Shown: positions 47,691 through 59,447 of the stretch, in pieces
Layout of the letters: every line of letters starts with the position of its first letter
How positions within the stretch are numbered: position 1 is the stretch's first letter
Translations under genes and position numbers: made by a program
The notes under the pieces: generated by a model
Database searches by the model: none
Told to the model about the DNA's origin: nothing
The model's input: only the letters and a program-made list of their open reading frames with translations
Assembly: GCA_029204225.1 (NCBI GenBank)
Contig: CM055100.1
Coordinates: 12,609,040-12,673,039, forward strand
From: Diphasiastrum complanatum
Taxonomy: Eukaryota > Streptophyta > Lycopodiopsida > Lycopodiales > Lycopodiaceae
Direction: 5' to 3'
DNA length: 64,000 bases

Positions 47691-47974
47691 TGGTAAAGTA
47701 GATGGTTCTAACATTCTTGATGTTGATGAGAAGGATCCTACTTTGGATGGTGGTGATGATGGACCTTCATCAAGTCAAAAGCCAAGGAGAACATCAAGAG
47801 AAAGACAAGTACCTTCAAGGCTCACATATGATCAAAAGGATAAGCAAGTAGTCTCTGGAAATTATGTTGCTTTCCTAACCTCTTTGGATGAGCCTACAAG
47901 TGTAGATCAAGCAAGGAAAGAAGAGGAGTGGATCCAAGCAATGAATCTTGAGTATCAATTTCTTATGAAGAGTG
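47671..47974 (+). pseudogene. copia pol linker, element H
   Basis: Open linker before RT: PSSSQKPRRTSRERQVPSRL, then LTSLDEPTSVDQARKEEEW and AMNLEYQFLMKSGT. In J the next residues are WRLVELPKGK and the RT entrance; here the frame runs on into the unrecognised segment. Confidence 0.88.
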
Positions 47975-49040
47975 GAACATCTTTTGGAGGATCTTCTTGT
48001 GTACATGGAGCTATGCAAGTGGATGGATGTTGTCTTGCTGTAAAATCAAGTAATGGATCTAGAAAACGAATTTTGTTCAATGACTTTGATGATCAAGTTG
48101 AAGATCAAGAGGTTGATCTCAAAGCGCTTCAACTAGTCAAAATGGAAGGTGGCAATTTGGAGCTAGTCAAGAGCAAAAAAGGAGAGGTAATTGGCAAGGG
48201 TGTTATGGATCTATTTTTGCAGCATATTGATGACTCAACTAAGGTCAAAGGAGCAGCAAGGAAGTGTTGTTCAAGTTTACTTTACTTGTTCTATCTCATG
48301 TTTGAGCAATTTTATGTGGATGTGTGCAAATTGTCAAGATATGGCAAATCTAGCTACATTGGTGAGCATTGTTTTGATGTTGGATTTGTACTAGCATTCT
48401 TGGCCGATTCTGCTGATGGAAATGAAGCTATTGGAGGTTCATTATGTCACTCATCCATGGCTAAGTTCTCAAGTGTTGAGCTACTTGGTGCCAATACTTG
48501 GAGATTGTCAATTTTCACAGTCATTTTCTTGTGTCAAGTAGATCTTGAAGATGGACTAGTGCAAACTACTTGGTTTATGTAGTCATGTGGTGCTGGATTT
48601 GCATCATTTACGTACTCACCTACTCATGGATTTCCAAGGTTTGATGGTTTCTTGTGGCAAGATGAAGATGGAGGCTCATTCATGGAGTATCATGGTGGAT
48701 ACAAGGCAACAAAGGACAAAGAAGGAGGAGACATGCAAGCAAAAGTTGATCACTAAAATTTATTGTTTGTTTGCTGTATTTTTCCACAGAGTTCAGAGTT
48801 GGAAGCATGGTGGAATCATTTCATTTACATTCTATTTGATTCTTCATGTTCTAGTCACATTTTTACATGTAAAATTGATGTAAGAAATAGTGAAGCATCC
48901 CAAGTGGACACTATTCTCTATATCAATTATGGTTGTTTCTATTTTGAGCATTACATGATCATTGAAAGGAGATCTATTCTTAGGAAGAAGATCATTCTTA
49001 TGATGGATCAAAGTTCTATTGGCAAAAACTATGCTAGGAG
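47975..49040 (+). other. unrecognised segment replacing RT, copy in element H
   Basis: About 1.07 kb with no copia motif, bounded by KSGT of the linker and by HWKLGKR before RNase H. The pol frame stays open into it until 48582 (about 200 codons: CVHGAMQVDGCCLAVKSS, GKGVMDLFLQHIDDS, CCSSLLYLFYLMFEQF, GSLCHSSMAKFSSVELLGA). Two more open blocks follow, one with FPRFDGFLWQDEDGGSF. Near 48765-48790 a pyrimidine run ending ccacag resembles a splice acceptor. The same segment, shortened, is in element G. I do not recognise it. A captured piece of host DNA is the simplest reading (inference). Confidence 0.75.
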
Positions 49041-49620
49041 CATTGGAAGCTAGGAAAGCGAGTTTTGAGGTACATCATTGGAACTTGAGATTTTGGCATA
49101 TTGTATGAGGGATCATCACCTAATCTTTTTGGATTTTCAGATTCGGACTATGCTGGAGATGTAATGGATAGGAAATCCATTAGTTCTTATTGTATTTTCA
49201 TAGGTGATGGAGCTATATCATGGATGTCAAAGAAACAAGCCACTATCTCATTGTCATCTAGTGAGGCCGAGTACAAAGCTCTTACACATTGCACAAAGGA
49301 GATGGTATGGATCAAAAGGATGATCAAGGATCTTCACTTGCTGGATTTTTCAGAGAGCCCAATCATCTTTTATGACAATCAATCAGCCCAAAGAATGGCA
49401 TCCAATCCTATCTTTCATGCTAGGAGCAAGCATATTGAGATACAATATCATTTTGTGAGGGAGCGAGTCATTGCAAAGGAGGTGGAGCTTCAACATGTGT
49501 CTTCAAGGGAATGTGTAGCTGATATCTTCACCAAAGAATTGGGAAAAGACTTGTTCATGAAGCATAGGACTTCACTTGGAGTATTATCAAAGTCTATTCT
49601 AAAACTAGTTGAAGAGGGAG
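49041..49620 (+). pseudogene. copia RNase H, element H
   Basis: Starts at the HWKLGKR region with a stop in GT*DFG near 49088. It is then open: FSDSDYAGD and SSSEAEYKAL keep the acidic residues, but CDN is YDN (FYDNQSAQ). DIFTKELGKDLF and MKHRTSLGVLSKS lead to the polypurine tract gaagagggag (49611-49620). Confidence 0.92.
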
Positions 49621-50265
49621 TGTGGAAGATTCAACTAGTTTCATTTTGCAATATTTCCATATTTGGCATATTGAGGCCAAAACTTGTTTTAGACCTAGAG
49701 GTTGACTTTTCAAAGTTCATTAGTCTAAATTTCATTTGAATAAACACTTTTTGAAAGTGTGGGAAAGATAGAATGCGAGTTTGAGTAGATTCAATTTGAA
49801 TAAGTTGGGTACATTGAATCTAGACCCAAAATTGGTAGGGTTAGCATTTTGGTGGGAAAGCCAAGTGGCCAAATAGGGTTTGGACCTGCTATAAAAGGAT
49901 GTAACTCGTGGAGAGAGTCATCTTCTCTCTTCTCTATCTCATTTCATGCTTATACATGGTTCTCTTGGGTTCTACTATCCATTGGTGCACTATCTTGGTG
50001 ATTGCTTGCAATTCTATGTGTAGAATGATCTATATTTGCTATTTTTGGATCCACATGTGTGAAATACAGTAGCTTGCTGGTTTTGTACGGACAACAGTAG
50101 TATATAATCATCTCATTCAAGTTTGATCAAGTTCTATTAGTGTTTGCATCTCAAATTGTGTGTAGATGCTGATTTTTCTACATTGGTGAAAGTGGTAGTG
50201 TATTTCTCTTTCTAACCAAAGATCATTCAAGTAGATTGGATCTTAAGGATTTGAAATCTTTCACA
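49621..50265 (+). repeat. 3' LTR of element H (645 bp)
   Basis: TGTGGAAG to TTTCACA. TATA-like tataaaagg lies at 49890-49898. Its start carries one change (TGTGGA) against the 5' LTR. It is followed by the AATCT duplication. Confidence 0.95.
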
Positions 50266-50270
50266 AATCT

Positions 50271-52105
50271 TTTGCGGTCCAATATGAGAGAAGGCGAATG
50301 ACCAAAAAGAAACCAACGACGGAAACGAAACCTTCTCCTGCCTGCACGCTCCAAAGTACCAGCAAGATCATGCAAGTACCCAGAAGTATAGATATCTGAT
50401 CTGATGCTATGACGTCAGCAGATACATTTTGTGATTCCCTGATTAGTTAAAGATCCAAAAAACTATAGTCCAAAACTATCCACAATTTCTTGCAGACCTA
50501 TCATAAATGCTTCCTGGTACAAATACACTTAGAATTTTTTCAGAAACTAAGGTACAAAAACTCAACCCACCAAAATCTCTTAGGAGATGCATCGAGATAA
50601 AAATGACTTTAACTCAGTCCTGAGCACCCCATATACTCTCTTGAGTTAAGTTGTCTTATTCCTAACAACATATGCAAAAAAATAACAACCTTCAACTTCA
50701 TAGATATGTCTGTCTCCTAATTAACCGAAGATTTAGGCTAAAAACAATCCACAAGCATTCCTTAACTACAATCTATAGTAGAATTTCATCCACTAAAATA
50801 AGCAAATTCCTTATAAGTAAATAAATTACTTAAAGAACATGTATTTGAGATCCACACAATCTCAAGTATGTACAAAACTAAAGAAATTCAGAGTTCAGAT
50901 AATAAATTAAATTCTTGACTCGTTCACTTGATCAAGAATTACTCATCTCTTAAGAATCATCACCTTCCTTTATAATTTTCTAATGCCCATTAAGTATCAA
51001 TTTATGATTCTTTGATCATAACATTTAGAATCTTATGATTCGTCAATCATAATTTATAGGATTCCAAAATCATACTTCATTAAAAGATACTAGAGTATAT
51101 GCACAACATACACCCAAGAAATATACACACTGGATTCCATGAATATTCTTTCAACTCGATTCTTAACCAGATTATGAGTTCCAAACAACATCTAGATATT
51201 ACAAAGTTCTGCTGAATTCCAATTGAATTCAGTGGTTATCCTTGATATTAGTTAGACTCTGTCATCCAATATGAGCTCATTGGGATACAGTCATTAATTT
51301 AGGATAATTTTCCTTCAAGAAATCTTCTAGATTCTATGCACACAATTCTTGTAAATGAATCCAGATGACAAATCATGTGTCTTATAAGCAATATGGATTA
51401 GAATAAACAGTTCCCAATGAATTCTCTTCACACTACTTATTCTACCAGTTAACTTCAAATCAGAAGTAATCCAATTACTCAAGTCAATTGTAAATGATTC
51501 AGAAATCTTAAATGTTAAAGTGGCGACTAGTATAACACCACATTTAGATCTTCTTCCAAATCATCATTAAGTTAATGAATTATTAACCTGCAAGTAACTG
51601 TTTCATACATTACTTGTTCATATGTCTATGCACTCTGACTAGTTTAAGTATATGATATATACTCAATATAGGAAACCCATAGTATCCACAAGATTAAGAT
51701 GTGCATAAAGCAATATATTCAACTATGTTCTTATACATAAACATAGGCTATAAACTGGCAGATATTCATAATCTGCACATGTTATTCAACTATTTTGATC
51801 TATATGATCTTTGTGATCATGATGAGGATTTGAAGCCTCGTATTTTTTAGATTCTTATGCAGCCATCCTCATCCAAAATGACTTTGCAAACCTAGAATCT
51901 ACATCAGGCATGGAGGAGGCATATCGACATAGTGGCAGATTGGTGGAATATTTTCAAAGGCATTTGGAAAAAATTTCTATTAAAGAGATCTTATCGTGGA
52001 TTTGGTAAGTGTGCTACTATGATGGATTCTTTGGATCTTCACTTTAGATACAAAACAAAGAATCCACACACAAAGGATCTTCATCAACATCAAATAGATA
52101 TATTT
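50271..52105. other. no gene recognised; right flank of element H
   Basis: Joins directly to 38394 once H is removed. AT-rich with no open frame of interest. The last ~250 bp before the polypurine tract should be the 3' internal end of an M-family element, but its coding end was not recognised. Confidence 0.35.
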
Positions 52106-52900
52106 TAAGGAGGAGTGTGAAGAATTGTAAAACATATCTATCTTACATATGTTGATTTTGGGGGTTCTACCCATGTAAATTGATTGTACATATCCAAGGT
52201 GTGTGAATTGAGCACATATCCTTGAAAAATAGGGCGAGTTTGAGTTAGGTAGATCAAGTTCCATGGCCATGCAAAAAGTCTAGTTGGTATAGTATGACAT
52301 GCAACAATGTTCACAATGTCTAGACTGACGTGCATGTAGATTTACACATGGAAATGGTCTAAAATGACTTTGTAGAAACTTGAGCCATCATAATGAATTG
52401 TGTCCTAAGTTTTCATTGTGACATGCAAGGCATGCAAATATAGTAATGGACACATGCATGTAGTTTTGTATTTGTCTAGTTGAGAAATTGCTATTTGGAA
52501 AAAGTAGGTGGAAGTTAGGTGCAATCTTTGCATGCAAGCTATTAGATATCAATATAGTGCTAGTTTACACTTGAATAGGTGTAGGAAATGCATTGAATGC
52601 TAGTAGTACCATGAGTTTTGGCTCTCCTATATATGTACATATGGTTCTCATTCATTATTAATGATGAATCAAACTTTTGTAAGGTCATAATGTCAAAGTT
52701 GGATCTCATGCTATTTTGCTTGTAATTGTATTCTCTTTCTTACTCGAGATTGGTGTCTTCTTCATACATTATTATGCTTGTGTACTTTTCCTATTTGTGA
52801 GGAATAAATGTAGCTTTGATCTTTGTTGGCTCTACTCTTTGAATTTTATATGTTGATTTTCTCATATGACATTTTTTAGGTTTAGATTTCTTACTCTACG
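52106..52900 (+). repeat. M-family LTR, copy 1, with polypurine tract
   Basis: aaggaggag (52107-52115) precedes TGTGAAGAATTG at 52116, the layout of a 3' LTR on the plus strand. Blocks such as tgagcacatatcctt and gagtttgagttaggtaga recur reversed at about 57340-57390. The right end was not found; 52900 is approximate. Confidence 0.6.
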
Positions 52901-53520
52901 ATACTAAACTAATACCGGTGTATGTGATAGCGTCATCTTTTAATGATGTCTGTTATCTTCTACCTTCTGGTTCATACTCCGATGTAGTAAAGAGTATTAT
53001 GCTGATCACTGATAGGCAGGATGCCTTAACACAACAAGCCATTGAATTTGTCCATCGATGGACATTCCTTCACTAAACCATAAAGTACTCATACAAAGCT
53101 TTATGCAGTGAGCATGATAAAACCATAGCCAGCGGTTACACAAAGAAGTATAATCGAGACCCGGAAGCATGAAAAATGCGCTAGAATACAAAGGTGAAGG
53201 AGAGTCTCTTACCAAAAGAAAGTGTGATGTCGAATCCATATATGGTAGGGCTCATTTGTTGTCTATGAGAGACAAGAAACTCTTTACGGTGAAGTGATGG
53301 AGGATCCTCGAAACTGCATGCTTTTGTAGTGTTATGTAGAGTAGTTTTCCCGAAGGTCATAAAGGAGGGAAAAAAACCTTCCAATCAAGCTTTTGAATTT
53401 CAAACTTTTGTAGAGTATGTTTCAAAAAAAAAAACCAAAAAAGAGGAAAAACCCTTAGTTAGGAAAATCGTTTTATGCACGAAGGGGTTGCTTTGAATTA
53501 TAACCTTGTGTTTTTGAGAA
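52901..53520. other. no gene recognised
   Basis: Unassigned; only short open frames. Confidence 0.35.
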
Positions 53521-53586
53521 AGCGATAGTTCGTCTATTGTCCACTTGTTTGGTAGCGATAGTTCATCTATTGTCCACTTGTTTGGT
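53521..53586. repeat. 33-bp tandem duplication
   Basis: agcgatagttcgtctattgt... begins at 53521 and again at 53554, two near-perfect copies. Confidence 0.9.
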
Positions 53587-53621
53587 GGCAAAGCAAGGCA
53601 AATTCAAATGTAGAAGTGTCC

Positions 53622-53755
<134 letters not shown>

Positions 53756-53817
53756 CCACCAACTGACCCACAGTTAGTGAATCCCTTCGGGGGCAGTTAA
53801 CTCCCCGTAAGGGATAG

Positions 53818-54928
53818 CTAATTGTCTGCCAAAAGACCATCAATATCATGTGGTAAAGAGTAAGACAAGCCTGGAAAAACTTCAGAGCTGAGTAAGTTAT
53901 TGATAATAAAACATAGCTTATCCCTTATAAACCCATTTTTTTGAAAAGCATCAACCAAAATTTTGACTTCTTTAATGAACATATCTTGTTTGTTACAAGA
54001 GGTCATTCCAGCAATGACCTGTGAAACAATAACCTTATATGAATTATAGATTGGTCTATTCAAAGCCAGATGTATATACTGTAGAAATGGAAAAGGTAAT
54101 TCTCTTTTTTTATCAAACTTTGAGAGGTGCATCAAACCAAAATTTTGATCAAATGAAACGTATATATATTCACAAAGCTGGTAGTGTTTCCTTTTGAAAA
54201 TTTTCTTTCTATTTCTAGAAAGTCTAGAGGGTAGATCCAAGAAGGGTTATCAGAAGTTCTTATTTGTTTTTTATCCATAAAGAGCTCAATATTAGGGTTA
54301 TCGATGAAACAAATGTCATCAATATTTCTGAATGAGTAAATAAAGTCGTTCATAAACGTGGTAAGGCCTAATTTTGCAAGCCTCTTTATAAATTGTGCTT
54401 CAAGGTAGGATAAATACCAATTACACTAGGTTGGTGGGCATGAAAAGCCCATAGATATACCACATATTCCCTAATCTGACAATGCAGTTATCAATCACGA
54501 GATCATTCCATTGGTAGAGTAGATTTATATCAAGAGTTTTGTGTGATTGTTTTTTATCCCATGACCAAGGGCATATTCTCGTAACATTTTGAAATATCTG
54601 CAACCCAAATATTGGTAATCAAAGGTGGTAAATTTAGATAGAAATCCATAGATGACTCACATTACCAGTGTAGAATGGTATCTGCTCTTGATACTCCTAT
54701 ATGTATTTGGCTTAAGGCCTGCACCCTCCATAAGGAACAGTGACAACATACCAAGAGCTCTTGTGAGAAATTTGGCAAGTCTTGTGAAACAGCAATCATG
54801 AGCATTGGTAATCCACCTAAATGAACCCTTGTGGGCTTTCTATGTGCAGAGGAGGTATGGTAAGAATCATTCCCCAAGAAAATCTCTGGTAATATCCATT
54901 ATATTTGCAAGGGAATCTTCAACATAGT
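53818..54928 (-). pseudogene. Penelope-like reverse transcriptase core (decayed)
   Basis: Minus-strand coding sequence in several frames holds, in order, the motifs of an RT that is not copia or gypsy. First AHKGSFRWITNA (54813-54840), like the K-x-H-K...R-W entry motif of Penelope-type RTs. Then WVADISKCYENMPL (54579-54604), motif A with its Asp. Then GISMGFSCPPT (54431-54460), motif B. Then FRNIDDICFID with IDD at 54315-54323, motif C. Then SWIYPLDFLEIE, and FDKKRELPFPFLQYI in the thumb region, ending at 53818. Stops and frameshifts lie between nearly all motifs. No GIY-YIG endonuclease was found after it. RT is secure; placing it among Penelope-like elements is inference from motif form. 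Confidence 0.6.
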
Positions 54929-55630
54929 TTAATTGTTCATTGGAAAAAGGAGTAAAGTTTGGACTGTTGAGTCTCTGTATGGCCAACTCTCATACAAAGA
55001 TTTGCACATAAAACAAGGGTTGTGTTGTGCTTTATCGATACCATTTACGTAGAGAAAACTAGTAAGCCATAGTACTTCATCATTGGCAATCCTATTCTTA
55101 GTAAGAGAAGCAGTGTTTCCATAAAGCCTTTTACCCTTTCTAATATGGCTCAAAGCAATGCCTTTACAAAAAATAGCATGTCTCATTTTTGTGGTATCGT
55201 CTAAAGATGCATAAGAAAGTAGAAGTTTCATAAGTTTAAACCAGCCATTACATAGTTCAGAAGCAACTTCGTTCACATTAGCTTGTCTCAAAGTAATGTG
55301 GTTTAGACCTTTTTCTAATGATTTACGTAAGGAAGAACTTTTAACAATATAACAATCTGTGCATATGACATGACCAAATTTTTCTGAGATGAAATTTATG
55401 AAAAGTTTGAAAGTAAGACAATGATAGGAATGTAGGTTATCTATATCAAATTCGCAAAAAACATCATAAGGAAAATACCATTCGCATGTTACACTTGGTA
55501 GATATGACCAGCCAAAGATGATATCATGAAAGAGTTCGTCTACAATACCAAAAAGTCTACGTAAAATGTGAGCGTAAAAGTGCTTCACATGGATCACTTC
55601 AAAAAATCTATTATAGTAACATAAATGCAA
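54929..55630 (-). pseudogene. N-terminal extension of the Penelope-like RT protein
   Basis: A 233-codon open frame directly upstream of the RT motifs on the same strand. It contains SLEKGLNHITLRQANVNE, ALSHIRKGKRLYG, and a conserved-looking GIDKAQHNPCFMC with two Cys. The order and spacing fit the region ahead of the RT in large algal and protist RT proteins of this kind, from memory of family appearance only. It is the longest uninterrupted part of the element. No signal peptide or membrane segment is evident. Confidence 0.5.
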
Positions 55631-55639
55631 AAAGAGTCT

Positions 55640-56778
55640 CCCTGTGTCACTGCTAGTGGAAACTGGAGATGGCCGGTCGTTGAAATCCTAATTTCCCTTC
55701 TAACTGTCTCTTTTTCGTCCTGCACATCGATTAAGATCTGTAAAAGGTCAGTTTTTTTACTGGTAGGTCATCCTTGGTGGCACTGCTTTGTCCTTCCTTT
55801 TCTTTGAAATTTGAAAACTGCTTTTTCTCCCGCTTTTTCCTTTGAAATTTGAAAACCGTTCTTTTATTGGAATTCTGGAAGTACTTATCTATAAGGGTAG
55901 AAAATGTAGGTCTTTTTAAAAGGTGCTCTATTTCCCGAATATTTTTGGCATCTCCCAAAGGTGCAAGGAGTTTGGCAAAGGAATCTTTAGCAAGTTAAAT
56001 GGAGCATCAATCATATATTGGTGGATGAAGAGAAAAGTCAAGTGAGATTTCACTACATCCCTAGTAGGTTTATGAAGCCACATGAGGAATGCATTCATCT
56101 GATTTTGGAGGAAAGAACCAGGAAAAAACTTTGCTAGGTTATTCATCACGAACCAGATAGCGTGGTCAAACCAGATGATGAAAGAGCTGTTTTTACATTC
56201 TTCACCACATCTAAACTTGAAGAAAGGTCTTTTCCAGTTCCAAATTTTGGCTTGGTGAAGGTTCATTCTATTGAAGCCAGTCTCAAAGTGGCCTCTAGTT
56301 CTGGCCCAGGTCTGCTCAGAGGGGCAACGAGAAGGTTTGAATTGATTCATACGACTAATGGTGTCGAATGAAACGAGTGTCTCAAGAGAAGGATTTTTAT
56401 GAAGGGCGGCCAACTTGCAAACTCGTATTTTCTTTTCTGTTAAATGAGTCATCATCATCCAAAGTCGATAGGAATAGGTACAAGGAAATTGACAGAAGGA
56501 AGGCCCCAAAGTTTATAAGATGTGAGAGTGGATTTGTACTCAGTAATTCTGCTAGGAACAAAGGAGACTTGACAATTTTTAGATTGGTAGAAGTCATAAG
56601 AAGAAAGGTCACCAATGTCACAAATGTCCTGAGAAAAAATCTCGAGCTGAGAGGCTTTGTCCTCATCTAGGTCATCAATGAAGACTAGAGGGTGTGGTGA
56701 GAGAGGAGCGTCAGGAATAGAAGAGGAAAAAATAGCAGGAGTAATTGTGAAGTTTTTAGCACTTGTGAACTTCACCAC
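55640..56778 (-). pseudogene. upstream coding region of the Penelope-like element
   Basis: Minus-strand open stretches, one from 56509 to 55928 (193 codons) and overlapping ones to 56778. The long one includes VCKLAALHKNPSLETLVSFD, MNQFKPSRCPSEQTW and GHFETGFNRMNLHQAKIWNW, then LWLHKPTRDVVKSHL-like sequence. It is coherent protein with low-frequency residues (Trp, Cys, Met) and lies in line with the RT, so it is probably the N-terminal part of the same protein. A short Lys-rich, partly duplicated stretch near 55790-55860 looks degenerate. I do not recognise a domain. Confidence 0.4.
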
Positions 56779-56789
56779 ACACCCTACAG

Positions 56790-57475
56790 GATCTTACTGA
56801 GGTGTTGTGATTGCACAAGATTGATCAAATAATAGTATGCTTGAAAAATCTAAGGCAAGAGCACAATGGCATACATCTGATGAAAAAATCTAACTCTTCA
56901 CTATGAGAAATGAATGTCAGCAAAAATTCTAAGTCTTCAGTATGGGCAAAAAAGACTGCTCTCAAGTAGAGAGAGAAAATCATACATAGAAAACGTGGGT
57001 AGAGAGAGAATGAGTCCAAAACACCAAAATCTCAATATTCACAATGTGGCAAAACATGCCTAGCTTTTCCTACATGGGAGAGACTCGAATTCCTACAGTG
57101 GAGTTGCATGGAAAGTCCACTTAACTGAACTAATTCACCTACCAGAGATCCACATGTGTAACTGCATGCATGTATGTTGCATGTATAGCATGTTGACTCC
57201 TAAAATTGCCTAGACATGTGTAGATAATAGAAACTACTTTGCATGTTGCATGCACTAATTGCATGTGGCTTGCATGCATACAGTAAGACTTTGCATGCTC
57301 TCTAAACATCTGCATGTCATCATAATTGAACCTATCTAACTCAAATCCGAGCTACACTAGAAGGATATGTGCTCAATTCTCACTCCTTATATGTACAACA
57401 TGAAATCTAGTGAAAATCATGATGGACATGACCCCAAACTCGAGATAGAAAGATAATATTTTAATAATCTTCACA
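56790..57475 (-). repeat. M-family LTR, copy 2 (minus strand)
   Basis: On the minus strand it starts TGTGAAGATTATT at 57475 and shares scattered blocks with 52116-52900, such as gagcacatatccttc and gatttgagttagata. The left end is approximate; no primer site was seen there. Confidence 0.5.
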
Positions 57476-58260
57476 GTAATACCATTTTCAATTTCCAAGC
57501 ACATGTATGCATATTACCGAATTTTTTCTCTTCTTCAAATTTTTCAACAAAATCATTAAGATGACTGTAAAGATTTTCCACTAAGCTCAAAGTGTCTTTC
57601 TTCTTAATGAACTCAAGATAAATCTTAACCCAGTCAATAGTTTCAAGAAGATCAATCAGGCATAGAATCTTATCCTCAAGTCCAGCAGAAGAACATGTAG
57701 CCCTATCAGTGTTAAAGACAAAATTATGCATCTCAACGACTTTCTCATACAACAAATCAGTGTATGAACAATATGGTTAGGTGGAGGAAGGGGCACCCCA
57801 TAACCCAACGAGGCAACACCCTGAAACCATCCTGTGGACTAAACCATAAAAACAGACCTTGGTTATTAAAATGGATAAAAGGTAAAAGTTCAGTACTATC
57901 CCAACCAAGGAATAGTCAGATTTACACCACCAAGATGCATAGAGAGAAATATGATACTGCAATTAGTTCCTCTTGACAAAACAATACTGAAATCTTTTGA
58001 AGCCTTTATTCATAATCCAACAAGGTAGAGTATAGTTGAAAAGTAAAATACAGTACTAAAAACACCATAAAGCATAACCACTTTTAAGACGTCCAACTGA
58101 TACATGCTACCATCCCACACAACAAAACTACACATGTTAGTTACGTGAGGAAGATAGGTGTCATAGCTGAACGTCAGTTGTTATTCATGTCCAAAAGGAG
58201 TGATTACTACTTTATAGCTTTGAATAGCAATTTGAAACATAGTGTCAAGTTTCTCCTCTA
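57476..58260. other. no gene recognised
   Basis: A 94-codon minus-strand frame (57471-57755) has no recognisable domain and starts in the LTR edge. The rest is unassigned. Confidence 0.3.
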
Positions 58261-58520
58261 CACCCTTCAAGAAGGATGATATTTCTAAGGAGGAGTTATG
58301 GCATAGGAGATTGGGACATCCCAATTTCAAATCCATGCTTTATAGGGGGTTTACCAAGATCACTTTCCATAGAGATCAAGCCATGTGAGGCTTGTGCAAT
58401 AGCAAAATCACATAAGAAGCCATATACAAGGTCTTCCATCAAGACTTCACATCCATTGGAGTTGGTAGACTCAGATGTTCATTTTTCATCATCTAAAAGC
58501 AATGGAGGAGCCACTTGCAT
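58261..58520 (+). pseudogene. copia integrase zinc finger and start, P family
   Basis: Reads KKDDISKEELWHRRLGHPNF with both His, then after a frameshift PCEACAIAKSHKKPYTR with both Cys, then LELVDSDVHFSSSKSNGGA with the first catalytic Asp. This is the same stretch that begins the integrase at 6819. It breaks off at about 58520. Confidence 0.85.
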
Positions 58521-59447
58521 ATTGATGAGAATTTTGTTTGAAACAATTTCTCACTGGGTTAGTAATTTCTCATTGAAAATTGCTTTTTGACCTTGATTAA
58601 ATGTGGTGTTTTGGTACCAAAATCGAGACATTTAAATAATTTCTAAATCCGATACAACTAACCATGTCAGAAGCGCTACTTCTGAGTTAGTTGTTGGAAA
58701 TCAATCATATAATCCTAATTATGGATATTATTGTTGAGATGTATAGCTTATAAGTCACAACGTCTATGAGTCATTTTGGATTCGTTTACAGATGTGTGTG
58801 CATAGAATACATTAGAACTGTTGGGACTTATCTTTTCCTGTACGAAAAGGATGAAATGCTATTTCGAAAAACTCAAGAGAGTTGGATAGTTGTTGTTTTC
58901 CAAGAGTTAGAACTTCACGTAATGAGGTCCTAGAAAATCTTAAGTTATTCTAGATTAGAACTTGAGAGGAAAATCTAGATGTATTCTAGATTGGGACACT
59001 AACTTTGGAATGACAATTTGTGCCATGTCTAAAGTAAGGGCTTTCTTGGAATTACAATCCTTTTGTAGACACCATCGTGTGTGAGTTGGGAAAGTCTGGA
59101 AGTTTCCAAATGGAAAGAACTTTCAGGAACAACTCATGTGTCTTTTAAGAATTGCAATGCACTCTTATGATTGGTATGGTCTTGGGAATATGGAGAGTTG
59201 GGATTGGTAAATCATAACTCAAATTCTAAAAAATACCTAATCCATAGGAGAGGATAGTATTCATACCCTGGATGAATAAACAGGTTAGTGGAATTTTGGT
59301 TCAACCGATCACCTTACCAAATCAACTATGTTTATTCGGGTATTGACCAAGTAGTTGTAGAGTGTCTGTTTAGGCTTTATAGTACCAAAGTGACATTATG
59401 AACATTTGTGATTCGAAGTTCACTGGTTGCTTTTGGATGGCCGTATT
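58521..59447. other. no gene recognised
   Basis: Unassigned sequence between a copia fragment and element E2. Confidence 0.3.

Larger units (their letters stand above)
38395..50265 (+). mobile_element. copia element H (family B), interrupted by element J
   Basis: LTRs at 38395-39044 and 49621-50265, flanked by perfect 5-bp repeats AATCT (38390-38394 and 50266-50270). Without J the element is about 6.0 kb. Order: LTR, primer site, gag, [J], protease, integrase, linker, unrecognised segment in place of RT, RNase H, polypurine tract, LTR. Gag and pol have stops and frameshifts, so the copy is dead. It shares the foreign segment with element G. Confidence 0.95.
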
